Shown piece by piece: positions 7,867-18,821 of a stretch of 36,614 nucleotides of DNA (position 1 is its first letter; each line of letters opens with the position of its first letter). The notes beneath the pieces are model-generated. The model was not told the origin of the DNA. It saw only the letters and a program-made list of their open reading frames with translations, and did not search any database. Source of the DNA: Lachnospiraceae bacterium. Lineage in GTDB: Bacteria; Bacillota_A; Clostridia; Lachnospirales; Lachnospiraceae. Position numbers and translations under genes: made by a program. Where the stretch lies: the NCBI GenBank assembly GCA_017540915.1, contig JAFYAD010000013.1, positions 1-36,614 on the forward strand, in the 5' to 3' direction.

Positions 7867-8532
7867 CTAATCTCCATCGCCGACAGACCTTGATATTATC
7901 ATCTTGTATATGGGATTTCCCATTTTTGAAAACTTTTCCTCATACTCCGTCATGATATTACCCCTGTTCATAGCCTCGTCGTTGTGGAGGTCATAGGTGA
8001 GGGCAGCGATCTCCCATCCGTTTTCCTTTACCGATGCTATTGAAAAATCAAAAAGATCTCTGTTATCGGTCTTAAATTCCACATGTCCGTCCCGGGCTAA
8101 TATGAGATCGTATTTTTTCAAAAACCTGTCAGAGGTAAGTCTCCTCTTGGCGTGTCTGTCCTTTGGCCACGGATCCGAGAAATTCAGATATATCCTGTCT
8201 ACCTCTCCCTTTTCAAAGATGTCGCATATATCCGTCGCATCAAAACACAGGAAAACAAGGTTTTTCGGAGGATTTTCCGTTGCCTCGTATTTTTGTATGC
8301 CTCTGTATATGACGCTGGAATACATCTCTATACCGATAAAATTGATATCAGGGTATGTAGCGGCAAGTTCCATTATGAAACGTCCCTTTCCCATGCCTAT
8401 CTCGATATGCAGGGGATTGTCATTTCCAAAGATCTCACTCTTCCACTTTCCCTTTAATCTTTCGGGGTCTTTTATGCAGATATCGCTCTGTGCTATGGCA
8501 TCTCTCGCCGCAGGCACATTTTTCAGTCTCAT
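7867..8532 (-). CDS. trmB: tRNA (guanine46-N7)-methyltransferase
   Basis: Uses S-adenosylmethionine to methylate N7 of G46 in the tRNA variable loop. The SAM-binding motif IEIGMGKGRF is at residues 43-52, and the family hallmark DPWPKDRHAKRR at 120-131. ATG 8532 is chosen because GAGG lies 6 bases upstream and the protein then begins MRLKNVPAARD, as relatives do; upstream in-frame codons (to 8586) are not needed. The length of 221 residues is normal. It stands alone, between a box-rich gap and a strong terminator. Confidence 0.93.
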   Translation of the reverse strand: MRLKNVPAARDAIAQSDICIKDPERLKGKWKSEIFGNDNPLHIEIGMGKGRFIMELAATYPDINFIGIEMYSSVIYRGIQKYEATENPPKNLVFLCFDATDICDIFEKGEVDRIYLNFSDPWPKDRHAKRRLTSDRFLKKYDLILARDGHVEFKTDNRDLFDFSIASVKENGWEIAALTYDLHNDEAMNRGNIMTEYEEKFSKMGNPIYKMIISRSVGDGD

Positions 8533-8634
8533 CCTTAACCTCTTACTTTGAACAGTTAACAAAAATCCTCTTACGAATGCAAGCATTCAACGAGCATTTT
8601 TATATAAATTACCTTGGTTCTGAACAGTTACATA

Positions 8635-8700
8635 TTATCAACACAAGGATCCATGTTATGATACAGTTATCCACTATAAAATTGGGGATAAAGTGGATAA
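8635..8700. other. Intergenic cluster of three DnaA-box-like sites
   Basis: TTATCAACA (8635-8643), TTATCCACT (8667-8675) and its inverse AGTGGATAA (8692-8700) lie in the 195-bp trmB-trmO gap. Each differs from the consensus TTATCCACA at one base. The same gap holds two direct GAACAGTTA words (one just inside the region upstream of trmB, one near 8622). DnaA binding is inference. Confidence 0.4.
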
Positions 8701-8727
8701 CTATGTGAAATTATAAACATTTATCAT

Positions 8728-9408
8728 TCACAATCGTTGTTTTCTTTCCAGGTCGACTATAAAAACATCTCTGCCTTCCACACGGAATTTAATGTTATAT
8801 CCTCCGTACAAAAATCCGTATACCCTCTCTGGATCATCCTGATAATGCGGTCTGGGATCGTTGATCAGTATCTTTTTGACTGCAACTTGGTCGGATTCAT
8901 CAGGCAAAACATCTAATAAATCCTCACCTTCTGCTATGGTAAGTTCCCTGTATTCGGTATCGGCAGTAAAACCACCCACTGCCTCAGGTTTGCAGTCCGC
9001 ATAAGGAATATAAGGCTTGATATCAAATATCGGAGTATTATCCCTCAGATCCACACCTGAGACATAAATTGCGGGACCGTCCTTTGTCTCTGAAATCTTT
9101 TCCAGTTTTACACAGGATAATCCAATGGGATTCGGTCTGAAAGGAGATCTGGTGGCGAAAACCCCCAGCTTTTTGTTGCCTCCAAGTCTTGGTGGTCTCA
9201 CCATCGGAACGAACTTATCTTTTTTAACTCCTTCAAATTCCCATAAGAGCCAGATATGGGAAAATTCCGACAATCCGGCAACCGCATTCATATCCCTGTA
9301 CTCAGGCTCGAATATGATGCAGCCTTTTAGTTCTTCTATGATACCGCTCTGTCTCGGTATTCCGAATTTTTCAGACATGGCGGTATGAATATGTGCGATC
9401 GGATCCAT
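8728..9408 (-). CDS. trmO: tRNA t6A37 N6-methyltransferase (TsaA/YaeB-type)
   Basis: TrmO methylates N6-threonylcarbamoyladenosine at position 37 of certain tRNAs, using SAM and a beta-barrel fold. Family signatures are visible: a start of the form MDPIAHIHTAM, GLSEFSHIWLLWEF, RPPRLGGNKKLGVFATR, RSPFRPNPIGLS, and VDLRDNTPIFDIKPYIPYAD. The C-terminal extension with DPRPHYQDDPERVYGF is also typical. ATG 9408 lies 7 bases after the gyrA stop; the gyrA end supplies the weak ribosome binding site AGTAGG, so it probably depends on gyrA transcription and translation. 226 aa. Confidence 0.9.
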   Translation of the reverse strand: MDPIAHIHTAMSEKFGIPRQSGIIEELKGCIIFEPEYRDMNAVAGLSEFSHIWLLWEFEGVKKDKFVPMVRPPRLGGNKKLGVFATRSPFRPNPIGLSCVKLEKISETKDGPAIYVSGVDLRDNTPIFDIKPYIPYADCKPEAVGGFTADTEYRELTIAEGEDLLDVLPDESDQVAVKKILINDPRPHYQDDPERVYGFLYGGYNIKFRVEGRDVFIVDLERKQRL

Positions 9409-9415
9409 AAAAAAC

Positions 9416-11926
9416 CTACTCTTCGATCTCCATATTCTCACCCAGCTCAAGACTTTCATCTATCACTACTTTCGCGATGGATGCGATAGTAACATTCTCA
9501 TCAAGGTTCATAAGCTTGACACCTGTGGTGATCCTGCCCAACAAAGTAGTATCTGATACACGGATCCTGATGATAATACCCTCAGTCGTGATGAGCATCA
9601 GCTCATCTTCCTGATCTACGGATTTTGCACCTACAAGATAACCGCTCTTTTCAGTGACCTTATAACACTTAACGCCCTTACCGCCTCTGATCTGCGGTGT
9701 GAACTCACTCTTAAGAGTACATTTTCCGAGACCGCGCTCACTGGCTAATATCATTGACTCACCGTCGATATCCATGAGCATTGACACGACCTCGTCTCCG
9801 TCCATAAGGTTCATGCCTATAACACCCATTGAGCTTCTGCCGGTGGATCTTACATCAGTCTCATGGAATCTTATACACTGTCCGTATTTGGTCACCAGCA
9901 TGATATCTCTGGTGTTATCAGTCTTTTTAACATCTATCAGGGCATCGTCATCCCTCAGTTTAATAGCAATAAGACCACGCTTTGTGATATTACCGTACTC
10001 CGTGATGGGAGTCTTCTTGACTATACCGCGCCTTGTTGACATGAAAAGATATTCATTGTCATTGTATTCCTCTATGGGAATGACCGCTGTTATCTTCTCC
10101 TCCGGCAAAAGCTGCAAAAGATTTACTATTGCAGTACCCCTTGCGGTACGGCTGCACTCCGGTATCTCATACGCCTTTATGCGGTACACTCTGCCCAATG
10201 TGGTAAAGAAACATACATAGTTGTGGGAGGTAGTCATCAAAAGTTCCACGATATAATCGTTATCAATGGTCTCCATTCCCTTGATACCTTTACCGCCTCT
10301 GTTCTGAGCCTTGAAATTACCAACACTCATACGCTTGATGTAACCAAGCTTTGTCATGGTGATCACGGTATTGGTGACCGGTATCATATCTTCTATGTTT
10401 ATCTCATCCTCGTCATATCCGATGGAGGTTCTCCTCTCATCCGTATATTTTTCGGATGTTGCGGAAAGCTCTTCTTTTATGACAGTCAAAAGCTTATTAT
10501 TATCAGCCAATATTGACTCCAACTCTGTGATCAGTTTCATGAGATCATCGTACTCTGCCTGAAGCTTTTCTCTCTCCAAACCGGTGAGAGTCTTCAGACG
10601 CATATCCACGATTGCTTGAGCCTGAGCGTCGGTAAAAGCAAACCTGTCTATAAGATTTAACTTTGCCTCGGCTGTATTGGCGCTACCGCGGATTATGGAT
10701 ATTATCTCATCAATATTGTCAAGAGCCTTCAAAAGACCCTCTAATATATGAGCCCTGTCTTTTGCTTTATTGAGGTCATATCTGGTACGTCTAGTAACTA
10801 CTTCCTCCTGATGTAAAAGATAGTAGTTGAGCATCTCATACAGATTCAGGATCTTCGGCTGGTTATTTACCAGCGCCAGCATTATAACACCAAAGGTATC
10901 CTGCATCTGGGTATGTTTATAGAGCTGGTTTAATATGATATTCGGATTAACATCCTTTCTGAGCTCGATACAGACACGCATACCCTGTCTGTCGGACTCA
11001 TCCCTCAGATCCGTGATGCCGTCTATTTTTTTGTCTTTTACAAGCTCCGCTATATTGGATATGAGCTTTGCTTTGTTGATCATATAAGGAAGTTCGCTGA
11101 CCACAATACGGTTTTTGCCGTTTGCCATGGGCTCAATATCAGTGACCGCCCTTACCTTTATCTTACCGCGGCCTGTACGATATGATTCCTCTATACCTCT
11201 GTGTCCCAATATCATACCGCCTGTGGGAAAATCCGGTCCTTTCACTACAGACAGAAGATCCTCGATAGTGGTCTCTTTGCCCTCGATCTTGTCGTCGATT
11301 ATACGAACGACAGCGTTTACTATCTCACCCAGATTGTGAGGCGGGATATTGGTAGCCATACCTACGGCTATACCGGTAGTGCCGTTGACCAGAAGATTTG
11401 GATATCTTGACGGCAACACAACAGGCTCTTTTTCAGTCTCATCAAAGTTCGGGATAAAATCAACCGTATCTTTGTTGATATCTGCCAACATCTCCATAGA
11501 GATCTTGGAAAGACGGGCTTCAGTGTATCGCATGGCTGCGGCTCCGTCACCGTCCACAGAACCGAAGTTACCGTGACCGTCCACGAGGGGATATCTGGTA
11601 GACCAGTCCTGAGCCATATTGACAAGAGCTCCATAGATAGAGCTGTCACCGTGGGGATGATATTTACCCATTGTGTCACCCACGATACGGGCACATTTTC
11701 TGTGAGGTTTGTCAGGTCCGTTATTCAATTCTATCATTGAAAAAAGAACCCTGCGCTGTACAGGCTTCAATCCGTCCCTCACATCAGGGAGAGCACGGGA
11801 AGCTATAACACTCATGGCATAATCGATATATGATGTTTCCATAGTCTTTTTAAGATCTACATCATTGATCTTGTCAAAGACTGTGTCCATATCCAAAGAT
11901 TCTTCGTTGATATTATTGTCTTCCAT
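9416..11926 (-). CDS. gyrA: DNA gyrase subunit A
   Basis: The breakage-reunion subunit of gyrase, which with GyrB introduces negative supercoils. The catalytic tyrosine is Y134 in [11 protein letters not shown], and the quinolone-determining segment reads [18 protein letters not shown] (residues 89-106). The C-terminal pinwheel domain begins after the coiled-coil gate and carries the GyrA box QNRGGKG; the tail is acidic ([10 protein letters not shown]). 836 aa is normal. The residue matching E. coli D87 is glycine (G99). GAGG lies 7 bases before the ATG. It is 20 bases downstream of gyrB and evidently in the same operon. Confidence 0.97.
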   Translation of the reverse strand: MEDNNINEESLDMDTVFDKINDVDLKKTMETSYIDYAMSVIASRALPDVRDGLKPVQRRVLFSMIELNNGPDKPHRKCARIVGDTMGKYHPHGDSSIYGALVNMAQDWSTRYPLVDGHGNFGSVDGDGAAAMRYTEARLSKISMEMLADINKDTVDFIPNFDETEKEPVVLPSRYPNLLVNGTTGIAVGMATNIPPHNLGEIVNAVVRIIDDKIEGKETTIEDLLSVVKGPDFPTGGMILGHRGIEESYRTGRGKIKVRAVTDIEPMANGKNRIVVSELPYMINKAKLISNIAELVKDKKIDGITDLRDESDRQGMRVCIELRKDVNPNIILNQLYKHTQMQDTFGVIMLALVNNQPKILNLYEMLNYYLLHQEEVVTRRTRYDLNKAKDRAHILEGLLKALDNIDEIISIIRGSANTAEAKLNLIDRFAFTDAQAQAIVDMRLKTLTGLEREKLQAEYDDLMKLITELESILADNNKLLTVIKEELSATSEKYTDERRTSIGYDEDEINIEDMIPVTNTVITMTKLGYIKRMSVGNFKAQNRGGKGIKGMETIDNDYIVELLMTTSHNYVCFFTTLGRVYRIKAYEIPECSRTARGTAIVNLLQLLPEEKITAVIPIEEYNDNEYLFMSTRRGIVKKTPITEYGNITKRGLIAIKLRDDDALIDVKKTDNTRDIMLVTKYGQCIRFHETDVRSTGRSSMGVIGMNLMDGDEVVSMLMDIDGESMILASERGLGKCTLKSEFTPQIRGGKGVKCYKVTEKSGYLVGAKSVDQEDELMLITTEGIIIRIRVSDTTLLGRITTGVKLMNLDENVTIASIAKVVIDESLELGENMEIEE

Positions 11927-11946
11927 CGTATTTCCTCACTCATGAT

Positions 11947-13902
<1,956 letters not shown>

Positions 13903-14979
13903 TCATAATAGTCTTCCGTCTTTTATCTCAAAGGTCTTATCAACGGAAATATTATCTTTTATAACATCATCCAGCATGGGACAGGTCATAAAAGTCTGTA
14001 TATTCTCTATGGAATTCAATAAAAGTATCTGTCTTTTCCTGTCGAGCTCCGATAAAACATCATCCAGCAATAAAACCGGTTTGTCATGTATCATCTCAGT
14101 CACAAAATCAATCTCGGATAACTTCAATGAAAGTGCTGCTGTCCTCTTCTGACCCTGGGATCCGAATTTTCTGATATCCATATCACCTATGCAAAAAGAA
14201 ATATCGTCTTTGTGAGGACCTACGGAAGTCTGAGCCAGCCTTATATCTCTGTCCCTGCATTTAAAAAGCTCGTCCGCAAAAAAAGAATCGTCCGTATCAG
14301 GCTCATATTTGATGTGAAGATCTTCATCACAGCCTGAGATAAACTTATGTTTTTTCTCCACAAGTTCTTTGATATCGTCTATAAATTCCCGTCTTCTCTT
14401 GATGATGCGCCTGCCGTAATTTATAAGCTGCTCATCCCATACATCCAATGTGCTCTTCAAAGACGGTTCATGATACATATCCTTTAGGAGTTTACCCCTC
14501 TGAGTCAGAACTTTATTGTAATTGACCAGATCAGAAAGATATATCTTGTCCAGCTGACACAGCTCCATATCCATGAACCTGCGTCTCTCGGCAGGTCCGT
14601 CGGATATGATGTTAAGATTTTCCGGGCAAAACATAACCACATTCAATATCCCGAAAAGATCCGCCGCCTTTTTGATAGGTGATCTGTTTACAGCTATTCC
14701 CTTTGATCTGTTCTTTTTGAGATGAATATCTATCCTTAAGTCTATGTCATTTTTGATAACACCGGTTCTGATATGAGCTTCATCAAAACCGAACCTTATC
14801 ATATCCTTATCCCTAGCGTTCCTGTGGGATTTGGTAGTTGCCAGCACGCAGATGGATTCCAGTATGTTGGTCTTTCCCTGACCGTTGTCGCCGTACAGGA
14901 TATTGATACCTTTGTCAGGTTGTATCACTATATTTTCATAATTTCTGAAATTCTGTAATTCTATTAAATCTATGATCAT
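13903..14979 (-). CDS. recF: DNA replication/repair protein RecF
   Basis: An SMC-like ATPase that works with RecO and RecR to load RecA at single-strand gaps. The Walker A motif GDNGQGKT is at residues 30-37, the ABC signature appears as GSQGQKRTAALSLKLSE, and the Walker B as PVLLLDDVLSELD. 358 aa is the usual size. The ATG overlaps the yaaA stop by 4 bases (ATGA), so translation is coupled to yaaA, as in many Bacillota oriC operons. Confidence 0.96.
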   Translation of the reverse strand: MIIDLIELQNFRNYENIVIQPDKGINILYGDNGQGKTNILESICVLATTKSHRNARDKDMIRFGFDEAHIRTGVIKNDIDLRIDIHLKKNRSKGIAVNRSPIKKAADLFGILNVVMFCPENLNIISDGPAERRRFMDMELCQLDKIYLSDLVNYNKVLTQRGKLLKDMYHEPSLKSTLDVWDEQLINYGRRIIKRRREFIDDIKELVEKKHKFISGCDEDLHIKYEPDTDDSFFADELFKCRDRDIRLAQTSVGPHKDDISFCIGDMDIRKFGSQGQKRTAALSLKLSEIDFVTEMIHDKPVLLLDDVLSELDRKRQILLLNSIENIQTFMTCPMLDDVIKDNISVDKTFEIKDGRLL

Positions 14980-15188
14980 AAACCGTCTATCTCAAATTCT
15001 CTCTCCTCAAAAGAAAAAGAATCTCCCTTGTACAGCTTTCTGCCACGCCTCAATTCCGTCTCACCGTTCACAGTCACAAGACCGTCTTCTATCAGATATT
15101 TTGCGTCAACTCCGGATCCGGCGACACCTGAAAGCTTCAAAGCCTGACCAAGTTTTATAAAATCATCTTTGATATATATTTTTTCCAT
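14976..15188 (-). CDS. yaaA: S4-domain RNA-binding protein YaaA
   Basis: A 70-residue single S4 domain protein with the typical core: FIKLGQALKLSGVAGSG, AKYLIEDGLVTVNGETE, RRGRKLYKGD. S4 domains bind structured RNA; the role of the oriC-linked YaaA is not firmly known. ATG 15188 gives the usual N-terminus (MEKIYIKDDF); codons upstream to 15245 run through the DnaA-box cluster and are unlikely to be translated. No good Shine-Dalgarno is seen. Confidence 0.9.
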   Translation of the reverse strand: MEKIYIKDDFIKLGQALKLSGVAGSGVDAKYLIEDGLVTVNGETELRRGRKLYKGDSFSFEEREFEIDGL

Positions 15189-15214
15189 AATATTTTTAAA
15201 ATATATCCTATAAG

Positions 15215-15244
15215 TTATCCACTTTATCAACAATATTATCAACA
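15215..15244. other. DnaA-box-like cluster in the dnaN-yaaA gap
   Basis: Three sites in one orientation within 30 bp: TTATCCACT (15215-15223), TTATCAACA (15224-15232) and TTATCAACA (15236-15244). They sit beside an AT-rich palindrome. This is intergenic, so codon constraint does not explain it. Confidence 0.5.
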
Positions 15245-15252
15245 ATGATATA

Positions 15253-15286
15253 TTTCCAAAAAAATATGAATATATTTTTTTGGAAA
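15253..15286. terminator. AT-rich perfect palindrome downstream of dnaN
   Basis: A 15-bp perfect inverted repeat (15253-15267, 15272-15286; arm TTTCCAAAAAAATAT) with a 4-base loop. Seven consecutive A or T within the arms make it a possible terminator or an easily unwound site. A second perfect 9-bp repeat AGAAATCAT/ATGATTTCT (15295-15314) overlaps the dnaN stop. Confidence 0.45.
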
Positions 15287-15312
15287 TGGCTTATAGAAAT
15301 CATTTATGATTT

Positions 15313-16422
15313 CTACACCCCGGCGTTAAAGTTGACCGGCAATATCATGTATACATAAGTCTCATCCGCATCCTTTATAAAACATGGAGCCTTCGGACTT
15401 AAGAGATATATCTCCACTTCCTCATCATCTATAACTCTTAAGACATCAAGACAGAATTTTGGATTAAAGGCTATCATCATATCCTTGCCGTTTTTTTCTA
15501 TCTCGATATCCTCATCCATTGATCCTATAAAAGACTGGATACGGAGATTGAGATTTCCGTCTTTTATATCCATCACTATAGGTTTCTTGTCTCCCTCCCT
15601 TGCCAGGAGAGTTGCCCTGTCTATACATTCGGTGAGATCTTTTTTGTAGATCCTCATCTTTGTCTCGTAATTGCTCTGCAGCATATTGTCGACATTGAAG
15701 AACTCACCTTCCAAAAGCCTTGAAACCACAGTTGTATTATCAAAAATAAAAGCAATATGTTTGTCACTGATGAATATATTTACCTTGTCATTTGCCCCGC
15801 CGGTCAGTATCTTGGTGACCTCGCTCAGTGCTTTTCCCGGTATTACCGTCTTGGATTTTTCATAAGAATCCGTAAGCTCCACATTTCTGATGGCGATCCT
15901 GTGACCGTCCAAAGCAACCAGCCTTAAGTTTTTATCTTCTATCTCCAAAAGCTCGCCGCTCATGAGTTTGTTATTGTCATTTTCATTTATGGAAAAAATA
16001 GTCTGTTTTACAATATCTCTCAGAGTTAACTGAGATAAAACTATAGGATTTTCCGTATCTATAGAGGGAAGATAAGAAAAATCATCTCCTGATTTGCCAA
16101 CTATATCAAACTTTGATTTTCCACAGGTGATATTGGTCTTGAAAGAACCGTCGGTAGTGATGGTAACCTCTGCATCGGGAAGCTTTCTCACCATCTCCGA
16201 AAAAATCTTTGCATCAAGAGCTATTATACCGTTTTCTATGATCTCACCCTGTACAACGGTTTCTATTCCAAGTTCAAGATCGTTGGATATGAGTTTTATG
16301 CTGTTTGCGGATGCATCAATGAGAATACATTCCAAAATAGCCATAGTAGTCTTGGAAGGAACTGCTTTTGATACAATGTTAACTCCCGTCAAAAGATTGG
16401 ATTTCATACATTTGATCTTCAT
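15313..16422 (-). CDS. dnaN: DNA polymerase III beta sliding clamp
   Basis: The ring-shaped processivity clamp of the replicative polymerase; three repeats of the clamp fold fill 369 residues. Typical segments are SKAVPSKTTMAILECILIDA, the central VALDGHRIA, and the C-terminal YMILPVNFN. GGAG lies 6 bases before the second of two adjacent ATGs (16422), which I prefer over 16425. The 195-bp gap from dnaA contains no gene; it has a 12-bp palindrome AACAGTGCTGTT-like core near 16548 and AT-rich sequence. Confidence 0.97.
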   Translation of the reverse strand: MKIKCMKSNLLTGVNIVSKAVPSKTTMAILECILIDASANSIKLISNDLELGIETVVQGEIIENGIIALDAKIFSEMVRKLPDAEVTITTDGSFKTNITCGKSKFDIVGKSGDDFSYLPSIDTENPIVLSQLTLRDIVKQTIFSINENDNNKLMSGELLEIEDKNLRLVALDGHRIAIRNVELTDSYEKSKTVIPGKALSEVTKILTGGANDKVNIFISDKHIAFIFDNTTVVSRLLEGEFFNVDNMLQSNYETKMRIYKKDLTECIDRATLLAREGDKKPIVMDIKDGNLNLRIQSFIGSMDEDIEIEKNGKDMMIAFNPKFCLDVLRVIDDEEVEIYLLSPKAPCFIKDADETYVYMILPVNFNAGV

Positions 16423-16617
16423 CATGTTCTCCTTTTGTGTTGAGATGCAGGGTCAATTTTTATGTATATATATTTTTAAAAATACAGTAGTAGTATTATT
16501 AGGGGCTGTTGAAAAGTTTATAATGCCTTTCAAGCCAGTAACAGTGCTGTTTTCAGAACTTGATAACTGTGTTGGACATGCCTTGAAAACATGTATATAA
16601 CCATCTTGAAATGTTGA

Positions 16618-17988
16618 TCAGGCCGGATTGATCTTCCTCTTAATGGTATCGATCTGCTGCCTGAACTCGTCACTGTTCATAATGTCATCGTTTATTTTGT
16701 TAACTCCGTGGATAACAGTTGAATGATCACGTCCTCCGAGGCTGGCTCCGATGGCATCGAGAGAAGAATCGGTCATGTTCTTGGCAAGATACATTGCTAT
16801 CATGCGGGGTCTTGCTATGTCACTGGTTCTCTTCTTGGACATCATCTGCTCTAATGTAATGTTATAGTATTCAGCAACAGTCTCCACTATGAGCTGTATT
16901 GTGATCTCCCTTTTGACATCCGGGTTTACTATATCTGCAAGTTCTTTTTTGGCAAACTCAAGATCAAACTCAGAATCCATATTACCGGAAAGCTTGATCT
17001 TCGCAGCTATTCTGTTGAAAGCGCCCTCCAGCTCCCTGACGTTTGATTTTACGTTGGAAGCAATATAATCTATGATCTCGGGATTGATGTTGATGTGGTC
17101 TTTTTCTTCCTTTTTATGTAAGATCGCCATTCTGGTCTCATAATCAGGCTGTCCTATATCAGCCATGAGACCACATTCGAATCTGGATCTGATACGTTCA
17201 TCCAGTGTAGTCATCTCCTTTGGGTTTCGATCCGAGGTTATGATGATCTGTTTATTATTGAGATAGAGCTGTTCGAAGGTGTGGAAGAACTCTTCCTGAG
17301 TTGCTTCCTTTCCTATTATAAATTGTATATCGTCTATACACAGCACATCAATGTTTCTGTATTTTTCCCTGAAACGCTCATTGGTCTGAATATCGTTTTT
17401 ATTACGGATGGCCTGGATCAGCTCGTTGGTAAATGTATCTGAGGATACGTATACCACCTTTTTCTCCGGGTTATGTTTGTGGATAAAATGTGCAATGGAT
17501 TGCATCAGATGGGTTTTGCCCAGACCTGAATCTCCGTAAAGATAGAGAGGATTATATATCTCTCCCGGAGATTCGGCTACTGCGAGTGAGGCAGCTCTTG
17601 CAAACTGGTTGCTCTTGCCTATGACAAAGTTTTCAAAAGTATATGAAGGATTTAATCCGATATTATCAACATTGTTAACATTATTTAATGAACTATTTGT
17701 TGATAAGTTTTCATTATCAACACTTTTATCAAGATCTGAGGATAAAACCAGCTTAACTTCATAGTCTTTTGAGCCGTATTCCTTGACAATATCGTTGATA
17801 ATGTTGATGTATTTTTTGTTGATATAGTTGAGGTGAAGGCTGTCTTCACAGGGTATGAATATCTCTTTATCAACAATCTTACCTATGGTCATGGGTTTAA
17901 TCCAGGCTTCGTAGGAAGTATCGCTTAACTCACATTCCTGCTTTATGATGTCCTTTATCTTTTCCCAGTTTTTAATTATCTCATCCAT
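16618..17988 (-). CDS. dnaA: Chromosomal replication initiator DnaA
   Basis: An AAA+ ATPase that binds DnaA boxes and melts oriC. Domain I is at residues 1-80. Domain II is a short, Ser/Asn-rich linker at about 83-115. Domain III carries Walker A GDSGLGKTH (152-160) and Walker B DVLCIDDIQF (D219, D220). Domain IV carries the DNA-binding signature GGRDHSTVIHG from about residue 418. 456 aa is normal. AGGA lies 8 bases before the ATG. The linker codons hold repeated TTATCAACA words, listed separately. Confidence 0.98.
   Translation of the reverse strand: MDEIIKNWEKIKDIIKQECELSDTSYEAWIKPMTIGKIVDKEIFIPCEDSLHLNYINKKYINIINDIVKEYGSKDYEVKLVLSSDLDKSVDNENLSTNSSLNNVNNVDNIGLNPSYTFENFVIGKSNQFARAASLAVAESPGEIYNPLYLYGDSGLGKTHLMQSIAHFIHKHNPEKKVVYVSSDTFTNELIQAIRNKNDIQTNERFREKYRNIDVLCIDDIQFIIGKEATQEEFFHTFEQLYLNNKQIIITSDRNPKEMTTLDERIRSRFECGLMADIGQPDYETRMAILHKKEEKDHININPEIIDYIASNVKSNVRELEGAFNRIAAKIKLSGNMDSEFDLEFAKKELADIVNPDVKREITIQLIVETVAEYYNITLEQMMSKKRTSDIARPRMIAMYLAKNMTDSSLDAIGASLGGRDHSTVIHGVNKINDDIMNSDEFRQQIDTIKRKINPA
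17663..17875. other. Probable oriC component: DnaA-box cluster inside dnaA
   Basis: Within 213 bp are TTATCAACA at 17663-17671, its inverse at 17698-17706, TTATCAACA at 17714-17722, TTATCAAGA at 17726-17734, an inverse near match at 17793-17801 and TTATCAACA at 17867-17875. A perfect inverse consensus box TGTGGATAA also occurs at 17478-17486. The gap upstream of dnaA has none, which is unusual. TTATCAACA as a functional box in this organism is inference. Confidence 0.55.
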
Positions 17989-18100
17989 ATAACTTTTCCT
18001 GTAAGGCTTTTATTTGGGTTATATAAACATTTTAGCGCTTTTATGTGGTGGTATACGTTAAAAATCCATAGCTACCTTAAAAGCGACACAAACCCTTAAT

Positions 18101-18129
18101 ATAATATACTAAATCAGTAAAATAATCAA
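18101..18129 (-). promoter_or_regulatory. dnaA promoter
   Basis: Minus-strand -35 TTGATT (18129-18124), a 17-bp spacer and -10 TATTAT (18106-18101), giving a leader of about 105 bases. The surrounding 18090-18150 sequence is very AT-rich and is the best candidate for the DNA unwinding element. Confidence 0.6.
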
Positions 18130-18153
18130 TGATAAAAGTTTTTTATTTTTCTC

Positions 18154-18182
18154 TTGACTTAAACTTTTTATGCTGATATTAT
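18154..18182 (+). promoter_or_regulatory. rpmH promoter
   Basis: -35 TTGACT (18154-18159), a 17-bp spacer and -10 TATTAT (18177-18182). It is back to back with the dnaA promoter, their -35 boxes about 25 bp apart. Confidence 0.8.
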
Positions 18183-18222
18183 GTATTCCGACGCTTTGTT
18201 GAGAAAAGGAGGTGTATTTCCC

Positions 18223-18357
18223 ATGAAGATGACATTTCAGCCAAAGAAAAGACAGAGAGCAAAAGTTCATGGTTTTCGCAGCAGGATGAGCACAAAGGGC
18301 GGCCGTAAGGTTTTAGCTGCCAGAAGATTAAAGGGAAGAAAGAAGATTTCTGCTTAA
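18223..18357 (+). CDS. rpmH: 50S ribosomal protein L34
   Basis: A 44-residue basic ribosomal protein, starting [18 protein letters not shown] and ending GRKKISA, the standard L34 sequence. A very strong AAAGGAGGTG lies 8 bases before the ATG. It is the first gene of the plus-strand arm, directly opposite dnaA, as in most bacteria. Confidence 0.97.
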   Translation: MKMTFQPKKRQRAKVHGFRSRMSTKGGRKVLAARRLKGRKKISA

Positions 18358-18411
18358 TTATATGTGTTTTAACTTGATCTGTCAGAATTCCTGTATTTTG
18401 ATCTATCAGTA

Positions 18412-18434
18412 GGCCACAGAAATGTGGTCTTTTA
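18412..18434 (+). terminator. Weak terminator/attenuator between rpmH and rnpA
   Basis: A 7-bp stem GGCCACA/TGTGGTC (one G-U) with a GAAA tetraloop, followed by CTTTTATT. It could lower rnpA expression relative to the abundant L34. Confidence 0.6.
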
Positions 18435-18460
18435 TTGTTACTATTATATAGGAGACCTGT

Positions 18461-18814
18461 ATGAAGTTTTCCGATTCACTTAAGAAAAATGAGGATTTCC
18501 TAAAAGTATATAATGAAAAGAGATCAAGATCCGACAGAAATCTCATAGTCTACGTAAGAGAAAACGGTATGGATATCAACAGGCTTGGCATATCCATCAA
18601 CAAGAAAAAGGGCAACAGTGTGGTGAGACATCATTTTACCAGACTGGTGCGAGAAGCCTACAGACTGCATGAAGAGATGTTCATTAGTGGTTTGGACATT
18701 GTAGTCGTGGCGAGAATACCGGCAAAGGACATGGACTTCCACCAGGTGGAATCATCGTTACTCCGTCTCGCCGATCTTCACAGGATAACCGTTACTAATG
18801 GTTTATCAGACTGA
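18461..18814 (+). CDS. rnpA: Ribonuclease P protein component
   Basis: The protein subunit that helps RNase P RNA remove 5' leaders of pre-tRNAs. The family core is clear: NRLGISINKKKGNSVVR, LVREAYRLH, GLDIVVVAR, VESSLLRL. 117 aa is typical. The usual central motif RNR-x-KR reads RHHFTR here (residues 56-61), so the middle Arg is His. AGGAGA lies 6 bases before the ATG. Confidence 0.94.
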   Translation: MKFSDSLKKNEDFLKVYNEKRSRSDRNLIVYVRENGMDINRLGISINKKKGNSVVRHHFTRLVREAYRLHEEMFISGLDIVVVARIPAKDMDFHQVESSLLRLADLHRITVTNGLSD

Positions 18815-18821
18815 TATTTAT

